The notes under the pieces are model-generated. The model was not told the origin of the DNA. It made no database searches and was given only the letters and a program-made list of their open reading frames with translations. Below are positions 1-8,024 of a DNA stretch of 29,630 bases, piece after piece (within the stretch, counting starts at the first letter, position 1; each line of letters opens with the position of its first letter). The DNA is from Chara braunii (lineage: Eukaryota > Streptophyta > Charophyceae > Charales > Characeae), in NCBI GenBank assembly GCA_003427395.1, contig BFEA01000001.1:13870425-13900054 (forward strand), given 5' to 3'. Position numbers and translations under genes: made by a program.

Positions 1-200
1 GCTTTCATGGGCGAACAGCCCAACCCTTGGAACGTACTACCGCTCCAGGTGGCGAAGAGCCGACATCGCAATGTGTTAATTAAACATTCTCAATTTGATT
101 TTGTTATTTCGCAGAAACGTGGATATATACACTGCCACTTTTCGATTTACTTCATTCTATCGATCCGAGTACCACGCGGCGAGCCGCGGGTGCCGGAGAC

Positions 201-221
201 TTATAGGCTCTCTCTCGCACT

Positions 222-254
<33 letters not shown>

Positions 255-470
255 CTGTACACGTAGGTGTAGTAGTGGGTATTGCGACGTTGTAGCGGGA
301 GAGTTGATCGATTTCACCCATCCTTTCAGCGGGAGCTGCGTGAGAACAGCCGCGGCCTCGGAGGCTTTCCCGCCGTCCCGACATGTTGAACCGATCGGTG
401 TGCTCTCTCTCTCACACACACACACATACACACACACACTCACATGTAGTGTGCGTACATACCCACGTTT
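201..470. repeat. Imperfect duplication carrying two CA/CT microsatellites
   Basis: A (CA)n run at 224-252 and a (CT)n(CA)n run at 403-440 sit in similar surroundings. Each follows a CTCTCTC stretch and is followed by a TGTA/GTAG-rich segment and then a TAGCGG motif. This suggests an old duplication with a period of roughly 185 bases. Open frames here translate to His-Thr repeats and are products of the microsatellite, not genes. Nothing else in 1-540 looks coding. Confidence 0.6.
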
Positions 471-545
471 TAGCGGTAGATACATTCAATTTTTTTTTAT
501 TTTATTTTTTTTACTTATTTATTTGTTCTATTTTATTTATCAATG

Positions 546-573
546 AGGTAAGTCGAGAGATTGAGACTTACCT
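546..573. other. Inverted repeat made of two splice-donor-like arms
   Basis: AGGTAAGTC at 546-554 is repeated inverted as GACTTACCT at 565-573, a perfect 9-bp stem with a 10-base loop. Each arm reads as a consensus 5' splice site (AG|GTAAGT) on its own strand. On the minus strand the donor directly follows a trinucleotide-repetitive open stretch (664-574), so it could end a minus-strand exon. No matching acceptor or protein family was recognised. Confidence 0.3.
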
Positions 574-585
574 GCTCTCTCTTTC

Positions 586-664
586 CCCGTCGTTGTCCGA
601 GTCGTCGTCGTCGGAGTCATCACCGCCGTCGTTGGAGCCGCCGTTGTCGGAGTCGCCCGCATGC
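586..664. repeat. Trinucleotide-rich low-complexity stretch
   Basis: Variants of GTC, GTT and GAG repeat in phase across about 75 bases. Read on the plus strand one frame gives Ser/Pro/Glu-rich sequence. Read on the minus strand the frames give Asp/Ser/Asn-rich or Thr-rich sequence. It could be part of a low-complexity exon, but no conserved domain is visible. Confidence 0.4.
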
Positions 665-939
665 TCAGGTAATCATTCTCCTCCTTTATCCTCCTTCTTC
701 TTTCTCCCCTCCTTCTTCTCCCTCTTAAGGTTTCACAAACTTTTCAAAGCACCGCTGACGGCAACCGCCGGGATCACCGCAATCCAGACACTTCACTGGA
801 CCATTCAATCGGTAGGAGCGACGTAGGTATGTACAAAGGGCAGGGGCGTAATCAGCGCGAGCTGATTTGTCTCGCGCTTACTAGGCAATCCTCATTCAAG
901 ATCGAAAATTACAACGATCTTTCCCGTCGCGTCGGATCC

Positions 940-1025
940 CCTTTCCTTCTCCCTCTTCTTCTTCTCCTCCTCCTCCCCCCTTCTTCTTCTTCTCCTCCCT
1001 CTTCTTCTCCTTCTCCTTGCTTTTC
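940..1025. repeat. Pyrimidine tract (CTT/CTC-rich)
   Basis: About 85 bases are nearly pure C and T on the plus strand, built of CTT and CTC units. A pyrimidine-rich composition continues more loosely to about 1240. The Arg/Glu-rich minus-strand frames over it are a by-product of composition. No gene was recognised between 660 and 1400. Confidence 0.55.
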
Positions 1026-1410
1026 TCGTCATCTCTTCTGATTTGCATGCGCAGTGCCCGTCTGCTTTTGCGCGATCCTCCTCCCTTTTCTCCGTGCTAC
1101 GGTCTTCTTCCTTTGCTTGGCGATCCCCCTTTTCTGCGCGCTGCTCTCCTACTCCCTGCGCATGCTCCGCCTCCTTTTCCTGCTCGTCCCTCATCGCTCT
1201 CTCTCTCCGTGCACCTTCCTACCCCGCTGCTAGCAAGGCTAGTGGTGTCGCTCGATGACCCCGACGAGCACTTTGCCCGAAAAATGCAGACCGGAGTCGC
1301 GGATGTTGCATTCGAAGTCGAGTAGACTTCGTGGGAATGAATCCGCCCGGCTTCCTTACACAGATTCACTAAAGCGAATCTGTGGAGAGTAACTACGGGA
1401 TCGGAAACTA

Positions 1411-1442
1411 AAATAATAATAATAATAATAATAAAATAATAA
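1411..1442. repeat. (AAT)n microsatellite
   Basis: About ten AAT units, then an AT-rich stretch to 1500 made of short A runs and TAA motifs. It may be the degenerate A-rich tail of an old retroposon, but no element body was identified next to it. Confidence 0.7.
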
Positions 1443-1628
1443 GAATCTAATAAAAGAAATCAAATCTAACTAAAAATAAACAGACAAAAGAAAATTTTAA
1501 CTGCTAACTACCCCGTCGTGCCAACTGTCACAACGGGGTCTAACCCGCCACTAACCCCAATCTCGAGGTCACGGGTTCAAAGTCCTGGCCTTCCGAATGC
1601 GGGGTTAAAGCTGAGCTCCTTGCAAAAA

Positions 1629-1711
1629 GGAGATAGTTCAGGGGTCAGACAAATTCAATTCCTGAGTCTGTCATTGAACAGTCTACATCTTAACCTACTG
1701 AGCTAACTCCC
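1629..1711 (-). ncRNA. tRNA-like pol III segment (tRNA pseudogene or SINE head)
   Basis: Read on the minus strand from 1711, the segment opens GGGAGTTAGCTCAGTAGG, which contains a perfect tRNA A-box (TAGCTCAGTAGG) at the expected distance from a 7-base acceptor-like start. It closes with AACTATCTCC, a partial match to the acceptor complement, directly followed by TTTTT at 1628-1624, the usual pol III terminator. The B-box position holds only a degenerate GGAATTGAATT, and a clean cloverleaf cannot be drawn. It is more likely a tRNA relic or the head of a SINE than a working tRNA. Confidence 0.35.
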
Positions 1712-1742
1712 AATTCAAGTAAAAAGGGAGTTGCTCTCATAT

Positions 1743-2689
1743 GTATAGAGCAGTGGCTTGGACCGATTAGCAGCCCGGGCCTGTCTTCTAGGTCTGCGTG
1801 TGCACACGCCTGCTGGTCTAAATGACTATCTGAGTGCTTGTCAGCTTGAGTGTGCGTATGACCCGCAAGGGCATTTATTCTAATCGGAAGGCCCATTGGG
1901 CCAGTACTTAGCCGTGGCCGCGTCATTTGAGGGTCGCGGTGGGAAAGTTACAAGGTAGCTGGGTAAACCCGCACACTTAGAATAGCGGGAAAACACTCAA
2001 GTAGCAGGTAGGCCGGTACCACACCGAGTAGTCCTGCCGGGTAATCGAGGCCGATCAGAAGAAGACAAAGTAGGCATTTCCAGAGGCCCAGTACCATTAG
2101 GTAGGCGGGCACCGGTCAAGTAGTCTCAGTCTAGACCCCGTGAGGACGATATCAGAACTTGCAACGATGTCTCCCTCTGCAGAGGGACGAAGGCACCGGT
2201 CGCTAGGGTAGTCATGTGGTCAGGAAGTCACCTCCCCAGGGCGGGAGGCCGAGTTAGAGCCTCAACCTCGCTTATGGTGCACTAGTAAGGATAAAGGTAT
2301 CGCTCGAGCAAAAGTCAACAATCGGGCGCTACCTCAACCTCGATAATCATACACCAATAATCGCTTTGGTCGTACGACCGGGCGCGTATTAATTTATTCT
2401 GACTAATGTACTGATGATTAAGTCTCAGCGTACATCGTAGATCTACTCGTCATAACATCAACTCTGTCGACCTCTCAACCTCTTTGGTCGAAGGGTATTA
2501 CTGTAGATCCTAACCTTCACAGCGTGCGTCATAACAACGCGCGCGCATACTTAACGAAAATTTCTCACCGATTTTGCCCCGGCCTCATTGGTCGAGGAAT
2601 CCGTTTCGAGTGTCACGCTCAAGCGTGCACACCCTTTCCATTCCAGACTGGCTCCATCATGGTAGCCAACGCCGTCATCATGTCGAATG
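1743..2689. other. Intergenic stretch without recognisable features
   Basis: Mixed composition with no long open frame, no retroelement motif and no clear repeat. The short string GCACCGGTC occurs twice, near 2110 and 2192. The open frame from 2524 is not LINE-like until about 2719, so upstream of that it is taken as flanking DNA. Confidence 0.4.
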
Positions 2690-2718
2690 CAAAAGCACGC
2701 CCAAATACCCTTGTATTT

Positions 2719-3852
2719 GGTCCGACACCGCTTTCGCAAGAAGAGCTGAGAGTGGCTTTAGATACAATGCCTCCAAACAAAACGTCGGGCAGGGATGGAC
2801 TGACAAGGGAGTTCTGGCAGGAGTATTGGGAAATCCTGGGTGGGGAATACGAAACCTTCTTGAACTAGGCATGGATCAACGAAGGCATGGGAGCGGAATC
2901 ATCAACAGGGGTAGTTACCTTAGTGTATAAGAAGGGAAACCCTAGGGACATTAGAAACTATAGACCGATTACACTCCTGACACTAACACACAAGATAGTG
3001 GCCAAAGCATTAGCGAACCGCTTGAGGAGGCTAACGGCCAACTGCTTCCACTTGGATCAAACAGGCTTTATCCCAGGGAGATTCATCCTGGACAACGTGA
3101 TGACTTTATCGGAATCGGTGAGATTCATAGCGAACAAAAGAATGAACGCGGCTATCCTCTTCTTTGACTTCGAAAAAGCATATGACCAGGTCTGCTGGTC
3201 TTTTCTACAGCAATGTATGGAGAAAATGGGAGTAGGTCCCAACTTTCGCAAGTGGGTGAGAGTATTATACAACGATTCACACGGCCAGGTACAAGTTAAC
3301 GGATATCTTTCAAATAGATACAGAATGACTAGATCAGTGAGGCAAGGTGACCCATTAGCCGCCCCCATCTTTCTCTTTATCATGGAAGTCATAGCTTCAT
3401 TCCTTAGGAAAGACCCTTCAATCGACCGTCTAATAGCAGAACCGGACCAGCAGGGGCGTATAATAGAATTACCCACCACGATGCTATTCGCGGATGATCT
3501 CACAGTACTCATCAGGGCCACGGATTCCTCTTTTCAAGCACTCACAAAAGCGATGGAAGCATTCCAGTTGGCATCGGAAATGAGAATTAACTGGCCTAAA
3601 ACGATAGAATGGTGGCTTATATATGACCAGCAGCAACAGCAGCCCCAACCCCCTGACCATGGGGGAATGGAGTGGCTACCCCCACACCAACCGTCGAGGT
3701 ATCTGGGGATTAGGCTAGCGGACGAGGGCCCCCATCACTCCATGGCCCCTGATCAACACTTCGAAGGCTCCGAAGGGTTGCAGCAGCCTATCTATGGACA
3801 GGGAACCCGACCAAGGATAACTTCATTTCCAAGGTTGCCTAGAAACAAGTAA
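2719..3852 (+). pseudogene. LINE A reverse transcriptase domain
   Basis: RNA-dependent DNA polymerase (RVT_1 type) of a non-LTR element. The frame shows SGRDGL (RT block 1), then a TAG stop at 2866-2868, then NYRPITLL, FDFEKAYD (catalytic Asp, motif A), RQGDP (motif B) and FADD (motif C) with both catalytic aspartates intact. Counting from the Met at 2887, motif A is at residues 93-100, RQGDP at 152-156 and FADD at 201-204. After about 3720 the frame slips and the rest to 3852 is out of frame. The similarity to LINE B continues in another frame with GNPTKDNFISKVA and then a TAG at 3840-3842, where LINEs B, C and D have Trp. Confidence 0.85.
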
Positions 3853-4331
3853 CACAAACAAAGAATCGGGGGGGACTGGGCATCCTGGATCCCGAACAGC
3901 AGATTAAGGCACTCCAATCAAAATGGATTATCAAGCTGGTAACGCAACCCCACTTGCGCTGGGTTCCCCTAGTATTGGAGCACATACGAGGACTTTCGAA
4001 GTTCTCAACTCCTCCAAATATGGAGGGCACCTTCTGGATATTCTGCAAAGGGTGGGCAAAAAGGGGAAGGACAAGGGAGCGGGGGGGTGAGGAGGGAACT
4101 TCCTTCCCATCATACCGGGCACAAATTCTTAGGATATGGGAAGAGATATTCCCGACTAGAGTACGGAAACCTAGATCCAAGGAGGAAGTCCTCAGGCAAC
4201 CCTTGTTATGTAACCCCTGGTTACAGGATTCCCAAGGGAAGCCGAGGACATTAACAGCTAGGGACACCAGATGGGGAGAATTGGTTGGAACACGGGGTCT
4301 GGCAGATCAAGCACTTATGGTCCTAGAATGA
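3781..4331 (+). pseudogene. LINE A RT thumb / connection region
   Basis: Translating in the frame of 3954, the stretch reads RGGLGILDPEQQIKAL, matching the GGGLGIVDPSTQFQAL block that follows the RT in LINEs B and D. It continues through RWVPLVLEHIRGL and the EEVLRQPL..NPW block shared by all copies. A frameshift in the GGGG run near 4273 moves the reading to the next frame, where ENWLEHGVWQIKHLW matches the TWVKHGVLRVGDLW block of LINE B. A TAG stop follows at 4324-4326. No catalytic residues lie here. It is a structural connection between RT and the C-terminal domains. Confidence 0.7.
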
Positions 4332-4743
4332 CAATAAATGGAAGACAGGGAGAGAACTGAGAGATACGATGAAAGGATGTCATAAGCTTACGGAGAATAT
4401 AAACGACGTTCTAATATCCATTCCGCAAGAATGGACGCAGTTGTTGAGAGGGCCGTACAAATGGGAATGGGGCGATTGGGCGACCTGGCACATAAGTGCA
4501 GTTCCAGAGCAGGCCTTCCGGGTGCAACAGGAAGTGGGCCCCGATAAACAGTGGCTTGATGCAGAGATGTTCGTAATTCGTAATCCGGGAATCACAGTGA
4601 GTCACCTGGATAAAGAATCCAAGATAGCAATCACAGTTAAGAAGTGCCTGCTCAGGAAGATCAGGGTGGTAGAGGATGACAAATTTACAGTATTTGCACC
4701 CACGGTGGCCATTGAAGATTTGGAGTACGACCCGACGGAATAG
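4276..4743 (+). pseudogene. LINE A GDWV-like connector domain
   Basis: From the Met at 4369, the first part (about residues 1-30) matches the KRCLRYCHSL..IESFPIQW block of LINE B. The rest corresponds to the 80-residue connector seen in LINEs B, C, D and G, ending VEDDKFTVF...IEDLEYDPTE before a TAG stop at 4741-4743. At this position LINEs B, D and G have the Trp of DPxEW. The frame reopens directly into the zinc-knuckle segment from 4774. The function of the domain is unknown. Its opening in other copies resembles small beta-barrel (SH3/KOW-like) folds, which is only an inference. Confidence 0.6.
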
Positions 4744-4773
4744 GCATGTAATATTAGGGGTGGAGAGACACGA

Positions 4774-5598
4774 GTGACAACGAAGATTAACATTCTCCGC
4801 TATACAACGAGACTAGGTTATAGGCTGAGGAGAAGATCGACCCATCTGGATCTTCCCCTAGCCTTAAGATGGGAAAAGAGAGAGGGAATACCAAGAGACC
4901 AGGTGGGGAAGTTACCCTGGTCGTCCCTTCACAGTATAAGATTGGGTAAGATCAGAAGTCTACAGTGGCTCATCCTCCATGTGGCCCTCCCAGTCAACTC
5001 TTGGTTGTATGAAAGAAGAAGCAGGCAAGCTAGGGAAGAGAAGGAACGAAACTGTACCCTATGTACGGGTGGGGCTCTGGAAACGATGGTCCACTGCTTA
5101 ATCTCATGCCCGGAGGCAGAGAAGGTATGGGCGTTAGCTCGCGTACTATGGGCCCGGGTCACGGAAGTTCCCTTCCCTCCGATCAGAGATAGACTCCTAA
5201 TCAACATGGAAGCGCCCAGAGACTGGAATTCCTGCCAAAAATACATTTTCCGGCTACTGAGGCTCTACGCGCTGTGGACAGTGTGGAAAAGAAGATGTCA
5301 AAGGGTGGTAGGAGAGAACCATATGACTATAATGGAAGCCAGAGGAATAATGTACAACCTGTTGGAAACAGAAATCAGGGCACAATGCCAGAGAGCCAAG
5401 AAGCAAGCGGAGAGGCAGGAAGAGTTAAATCCAGATAAGGCTAAGGAAATAATTAACAAGTTTAGGACAAAGGTTCTAGCAGGGGGCAAGGTGGCTTCAT
5501 TGGAAGGGAAAGCCTTGCGCTTCCATTGGTTTAAGGACGATCTCCAAGACCCGCCATATGAGGACGAGAATGGGGATCACGAGCTTGGACTACCATAA
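4774..5598 (+). CDS. LINE A C-terminal zf-RVT zinc-knuckle segment
   Basis: An uninterrupted 274-codon stretch in frame with the previous segment across its TAG. It holds SLQWLILHVALPVNSWL, matching the LQWQIAHRCLPTNDWL block of LINE B, then the zinc knuckle C-x2-C-x9-H-x4-C at residues 94, 97, 107 and 112 followed by AEKVW, typical of zf-RVT domains in plant non-LTR RTs. The tail holds LYALWTVWKRRC (compare VFWTIWWRRC in LINE B), a Lys/Glu-rich helix and a final ALRFHWFKDD block. This domain probably binds the element RNA or target DNA. The Met at 4774 is internal to the ancestral polyprotein, not a true start. Confidence 0.75.
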   Translation: MTTKINILRYTTRLGYRLRRRSTHLDLPLALRWEKREGIPRDQVGKLPWSSLHSIRLGKIRSLQWLILHVALPVNSWLYERRSRQAREEKERNCTLCTGGALETMVHCLISCPEAEKVWALARVLWARVTEVPFPPIRDRLLINMEAPRDWNSCQKYIFRLLRLYALWTVWKRRCQRVVGENHMTIMEARGIMYNLLETEIRAQCQRAKKQAERQEELNPDKAKEIINKFRTKVLAGGKVASLEGKALRFHWFKDDLQDPPYEDENGDHELGLP

Positions 5599-5821
5599 AC
5601 TGCGGGAAGGAGGAGCGATCTACAGAAGAAATCGCAAAGGGAGGGAACCTCAGACCCACTTAAAATAAGACTAACTTCGCAAGGACAAAACTGAGATACA
5701 AACGGGGCTGGGGCAAAAGAGAGGGAGCAGCAGGGAAGAGACGAACAGCCAAGGATGTCAAGTATTGAAGAGGGAGAATAAGGGACAAGGGACACCAATT
5801 AAAGTGTCAGGNGAGGAAGCA

Positions 5822-5841
5822 GGGTTTAGGGTTTAGGGTTT
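5822..5841 (+). repeat. Interstitial plant-type telomere repeat
   Basis: Three consecutive TTTAGGG-phase units, the Arabidopsis-type telomere repeat also used by most streptophytes and some green algae. It lies inside the LINE A 3' UTR, not at a chromosome end. It supports a green-lineage host but is too short to mark a former telomere. Confidence 0.7.
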
Positions 5842-6185
5842 TATAACACTTAAAAGGCAGAGAAAGGGGTTTTGGGGAACAGGGGGGAACACAACTTTTG
5901 TGAAGAATTGTTAAAAAGAGGAGGNTAGATCACATGGCAGCAAGGGAGGATCTCTTTCTAGGTTTAACAGGGATTTCTGGCAGAGCTGTTAGGGCAGATC
6001 TGAGAGGGAAGAGAGACTCAAGGCAAGCTGACAGTCAATCCTCCACCAAGGGCGAAGTAATCAATGTTGTTCAGGGGTCCTCCGACCGAACGGGAGGAAG
6101 CGTGTGTTTTTATTCTGTAATGTATTATGATGTGACTTGTCGGTGGAATAGGAACCGGACTGACGCTCCCCAGAATAGAAGGAGC

Positions 6186-6203
6186 TAGGTCCATAAGGAC
6201 CTA
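6186..6203 (+). other. Terminal 7-bp hairpin of LINE A
   Basis: TAGGTCC, loop ATAA, GGACCTA: a perfect 7-bp stem ending two bases before the poly(A) tract. In several non-LTR families the RT recognises a 3' stem-loop of its RNA to start reverse transcription. The position directly before the tail fits such a role, which is inferred. Confidence 0.6.
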
Positions 6204-6205
6204 TT

Positions 6206-6270
6206 AAAAAAAAAAAAAAAAAAAACAAACAAACAAACAAACAAACAAACAAACAAACAAACAAACAAAC
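6206..6270. repeat. Poly(A) then (CAAA)n tract at the LINE A / LINE B junction
   Basis: About 20 adenines (6206-6225) are followed by about eleven CAAA units. The A run is the natural 3' tail of the plus-strand LINE A. LINE B coding sequence on the other strand ends at 6281, only ten bases beyond the tract, and LINE B has no A-tail of its own. Confidence 0.8.
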
Positions 6271-6280
6271 TAGTCCCCCC

Positions 6281-6590
6281 CTAGTCCCCCACATATACCT
6301 CCAGGGCCAGCGGGTGAGGGGGAAAGGGATCAGGGAAGTCCTGGGCGGGTTTCAACTATTCCCTGGGATCCACTTTTATCCAGTCCGTGAAGTGCAGCTG
6401 ATAGTCGCTATCCCTTCCCCTTTCTCGTTCCTCTCCGTGTCCGTCATTCTGCGGCTGGTCCAGTCTGTCTCCTGTCCAGCTTACCCTCACGACCCAGCCC
6501 TCCCTCCTCCCCCCCAGCCAGTCCACACAAAACCGGGAGATAATTTTATTGATGTCCGTCTTGCTGTGCACCTGCTCGAGGTTTTACATT
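6281..6590 (-). pseudogene. LINE B C-terminal tail
   Basis: Continues the polyprotein after the frameshift: EQVHSKTDINKIISRF, DWLGGRREGWVVRVSW, then DYQLHFTDWIKVDP, a TAG at 6356-6358, and LKPAQDFPDPFPPHPLALE to the terminal TAG at 6281. The same tail is present in LINE fragment E (DYQLHFHEWTKVDP...FPSHPLSLEE), which shows the conserved coding region runs this far and that the TAG at 6356 is internal. Confidence 0.65.
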
Positions 6591-7505
6591 CTGCCATTGT
6601 GCCATAATTTCGTGCTGGAAAAGCAGTCGTATCTGCTCTGTGACTTCCCCCTCTTCCACCCTGGCCCCCTCCACTTCCATGATGCACCTCCTCCACCATA
6701 TGGTCCAGAAAACAGTATGTCTACCCAGGGAGTACATATTTGCTGCAAAGGTATTGTCCCGGAGCTGGGGGCAGTGCCCCAGCAAGATTGCCCTCCAGTC
6801 CCAAGTCCATGGTAACCCTGGAACCATGTGTCGCCAGATCCTCTCCCACCATCGCCATAATAAGACGGCAGTCGGGCATTGCAAGAAGATGTGCTCAATT
6901 GTCTCGGGGCGTCTTTTTTCGGGGAAATTTTGGCGGCAGCTCCGGCACCAGGGGAGCGCCCTTCCTTGCTGTTCAAGGTGTGTGTGATCAACCAGCCAAT
7001 CGTTGGTTGGCAGGCATCGATGGGCGATTTGCCATTGGAGAGTGGAGATTTTTGCCGGCCTTTTCTGATGCTCCTTGAACCATTGAATTGGTTTGAGCGT
7101 GCTTCTGTCTATATTGAGGTGGCGCTGCCATCTGTCCTCAACCACGTCTCGCAGCCCACGCTTAGGTCTGAGCATTCGGTAGACCGGCTTTGTTTTAAGA
7201 GCAGCCAAAGGCACTGTCTTTCCCTCGCCCTGTCCTCGCCTTCCCCTGCCTCGCCATGACCACCTCCATTCCTGGGGATCAAAGGGAAGGTTCTCAATTG
7301 GGGTCATTGGGTGATACACTCTTCCACCTTTCTCTTCTTCTACCACCCTAATGTGATAGACATCTGATTTTCTTTTCCAGGTGAAGGGAATGTTACTCCC
7401 TCGTAGCTGCCCTGTTCCTGTGACATCGTACACTTCAACGAGGACTTGAGCTCGGTCCGTTATGTGCACACGTCCTGCTTGTGATTCGTGACCAGGCAGC
7501 CACAC
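6546..7505 (-). CDS. LINE B GDWV-type domain plus zf-RVT zinc knuckle
   Basis: A 319-codon open stretch. Residues 1-80 form the connector domain (WLPGHESQAGRVHI, VLVEVYDV, IPFTWKRKSDVYHIRVV, ending LPFDPQEWRW). Residues 107-135 are the KPVYRMLRPK..DVVEDRWQRHL block. Residues 155-172 are the LQWQIAHRCLPTNDWLV helix. The zinc knuckle follows as C187-x2-C190-x14-H205-x4-C210 and then LLWRWW. The tail holds WRAILLGHCPQL and FWTIWWRRCIMEVEGARVEEGEVTEQ. The reading shifts near 6590, where the natural frame continues as EQVHSKTDINKIISRF. It probably binds nucleic acid during target-primed reverse transcription. Confidence 0.8.
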   Translation of the reverse strand: MWLPGHESQAGRVHITDRAQVLVEVYDVTGTGQLRGSNIPFTWKRKSDVYHIRVVEEEKGGRVYHPMTPIENLPFDPQEWRWSWRGRGRRGQGEGKTVPLAALKTKPVYRMLRPKRGLRDVVEDRWQRHLNIDRSTLKPIQWFKEHQKRPAKISTLQWQIAHRCLPTNDWLVDHTHLEQQGRALPWCRSCRQNFPEKRRPETIEHIFLQCPTAVLLWRWWERIWRHMVPGLPWTWDWRAILLGHCPQLRDNTFAANMYSLGRHTVFWTIWWRRCIMEVEGARVEEGEVTEQIRLLFQHEIMAQWQNVKPRAGAQQDGHQ

Positions 7506-8024
7506 TCAATCATCCACTTCCAATGTTGGGCCTTTTTTAGCGTGGTGTACCATTGGATGGGAAAGCTTTCAATAAGCCCCTCCATTGTTGAATCTAGTGA
7601 ATGGCAGTAGCGCAGACATCTTTTCATATTCTCAACACTTTTCCAATCCCCGCTTGCCCCATCCCAGAGGTCCCCCACCCTTAACACCCCATGTTTCACC
7701 CAAGTTCTCCATGGAGAGTCTGAGTTGTTCCTCACCTGGCCGACGGAGTCTGTGATTAGTCTATTGCCAAACAAGGGTTGTCTGATTATCTCCTCCCATC
7801 TGTCCGGCGCAGGGCGGTCGGGGCATGGGAGTTTCCTTCACGTACTCAGAAGGTGTATCCAATGCTCGTCAGCCGGGTCGCCGTTCTTATATTTCCTGGG
7901 GAGTCTCCAGTAGCTGTCCTCAAGCCAAGTCAATTTCAGGCGGGGCCTCCGGGGCCAGCGCCGCGATTTGCCTCAGGGCCAGGGGAACCCAGGGGGAGGA
8001 GGTCTTGAAGATAATATGTTGGAT
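7460..8024 (-). pseudogene. LINE B thumb/connection region
   Basis: Reading on from the TGA at 8025, the sequence gives IQHIIF...PWVPLALRQIAALAPEAP, shifts frame by one base near 7890, gives WLEDSYWRLPRKY, meets a TGA at 7838-7840 (Trp in LINE D) and continues RKLPCPDRPAPDRWEE, RQPLFGNRLITD, WVKHGVLRVGDLW and RCLRYCHSL to 7460. All blocks align with LINEs A, C, D and G. It is a conserved structural part of the polyprotein without a known catalytic motif. Confidence 0.7.

Larger units (their letters stand above)
5599..6205 (+). other. 3' UTR of LINE A
   Basis: Purine-rich, non-coding sequence between the LINE A stop codon and its poly(A) tail. It contains a short telomere-type array (5822-5841), two undetermined bases (5812 and 5925), and the terminal hairpin at 6186-6203. 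No part resembles the shorter C-terminal region of LINEs B and E, so LINE A belongs to a distinct subfamily. Confidence 0.6.
2690..6270 (+). mobile_element. LINE A, 5'-truncated non-LTR retrotransposon
   Basis: Plus-strand non-LTR element. The order is RT (from about 2719), thumb, GDWV-like domain, zf-RVT zinc knuckle, C-terminal tail ending at 5598, a 3' UTR of about 600 bases, a terminal hairpin (6186-6203) and a poly(A)/(CAAA)n tail. The apurinic endonuclease and ORF1 expected of a full plant L1-type element are missing, so it is 5'-truncated. At least two frameshifts and four in-frame TAG stops make it inactive. The exact 5' end could lie anywhere between about 2650 and 2719. It converges tail to tail with LINE B. 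Confidence 0.85.

Noticed and set aside
7-546. Open frames over the CA microsatellites coding for His-Thr repeats
   Set aside because: The peptide comes only from the dinucleotide repeat; there is no domain and the frames overlap on both strands.
1555-1590. A second tRNA on the plus strand, from GGGTTCAAAGTCC
   Set aside because: It resembles a B-box, but the T-arm does not pair and no A-box lies upstream at the right distance.
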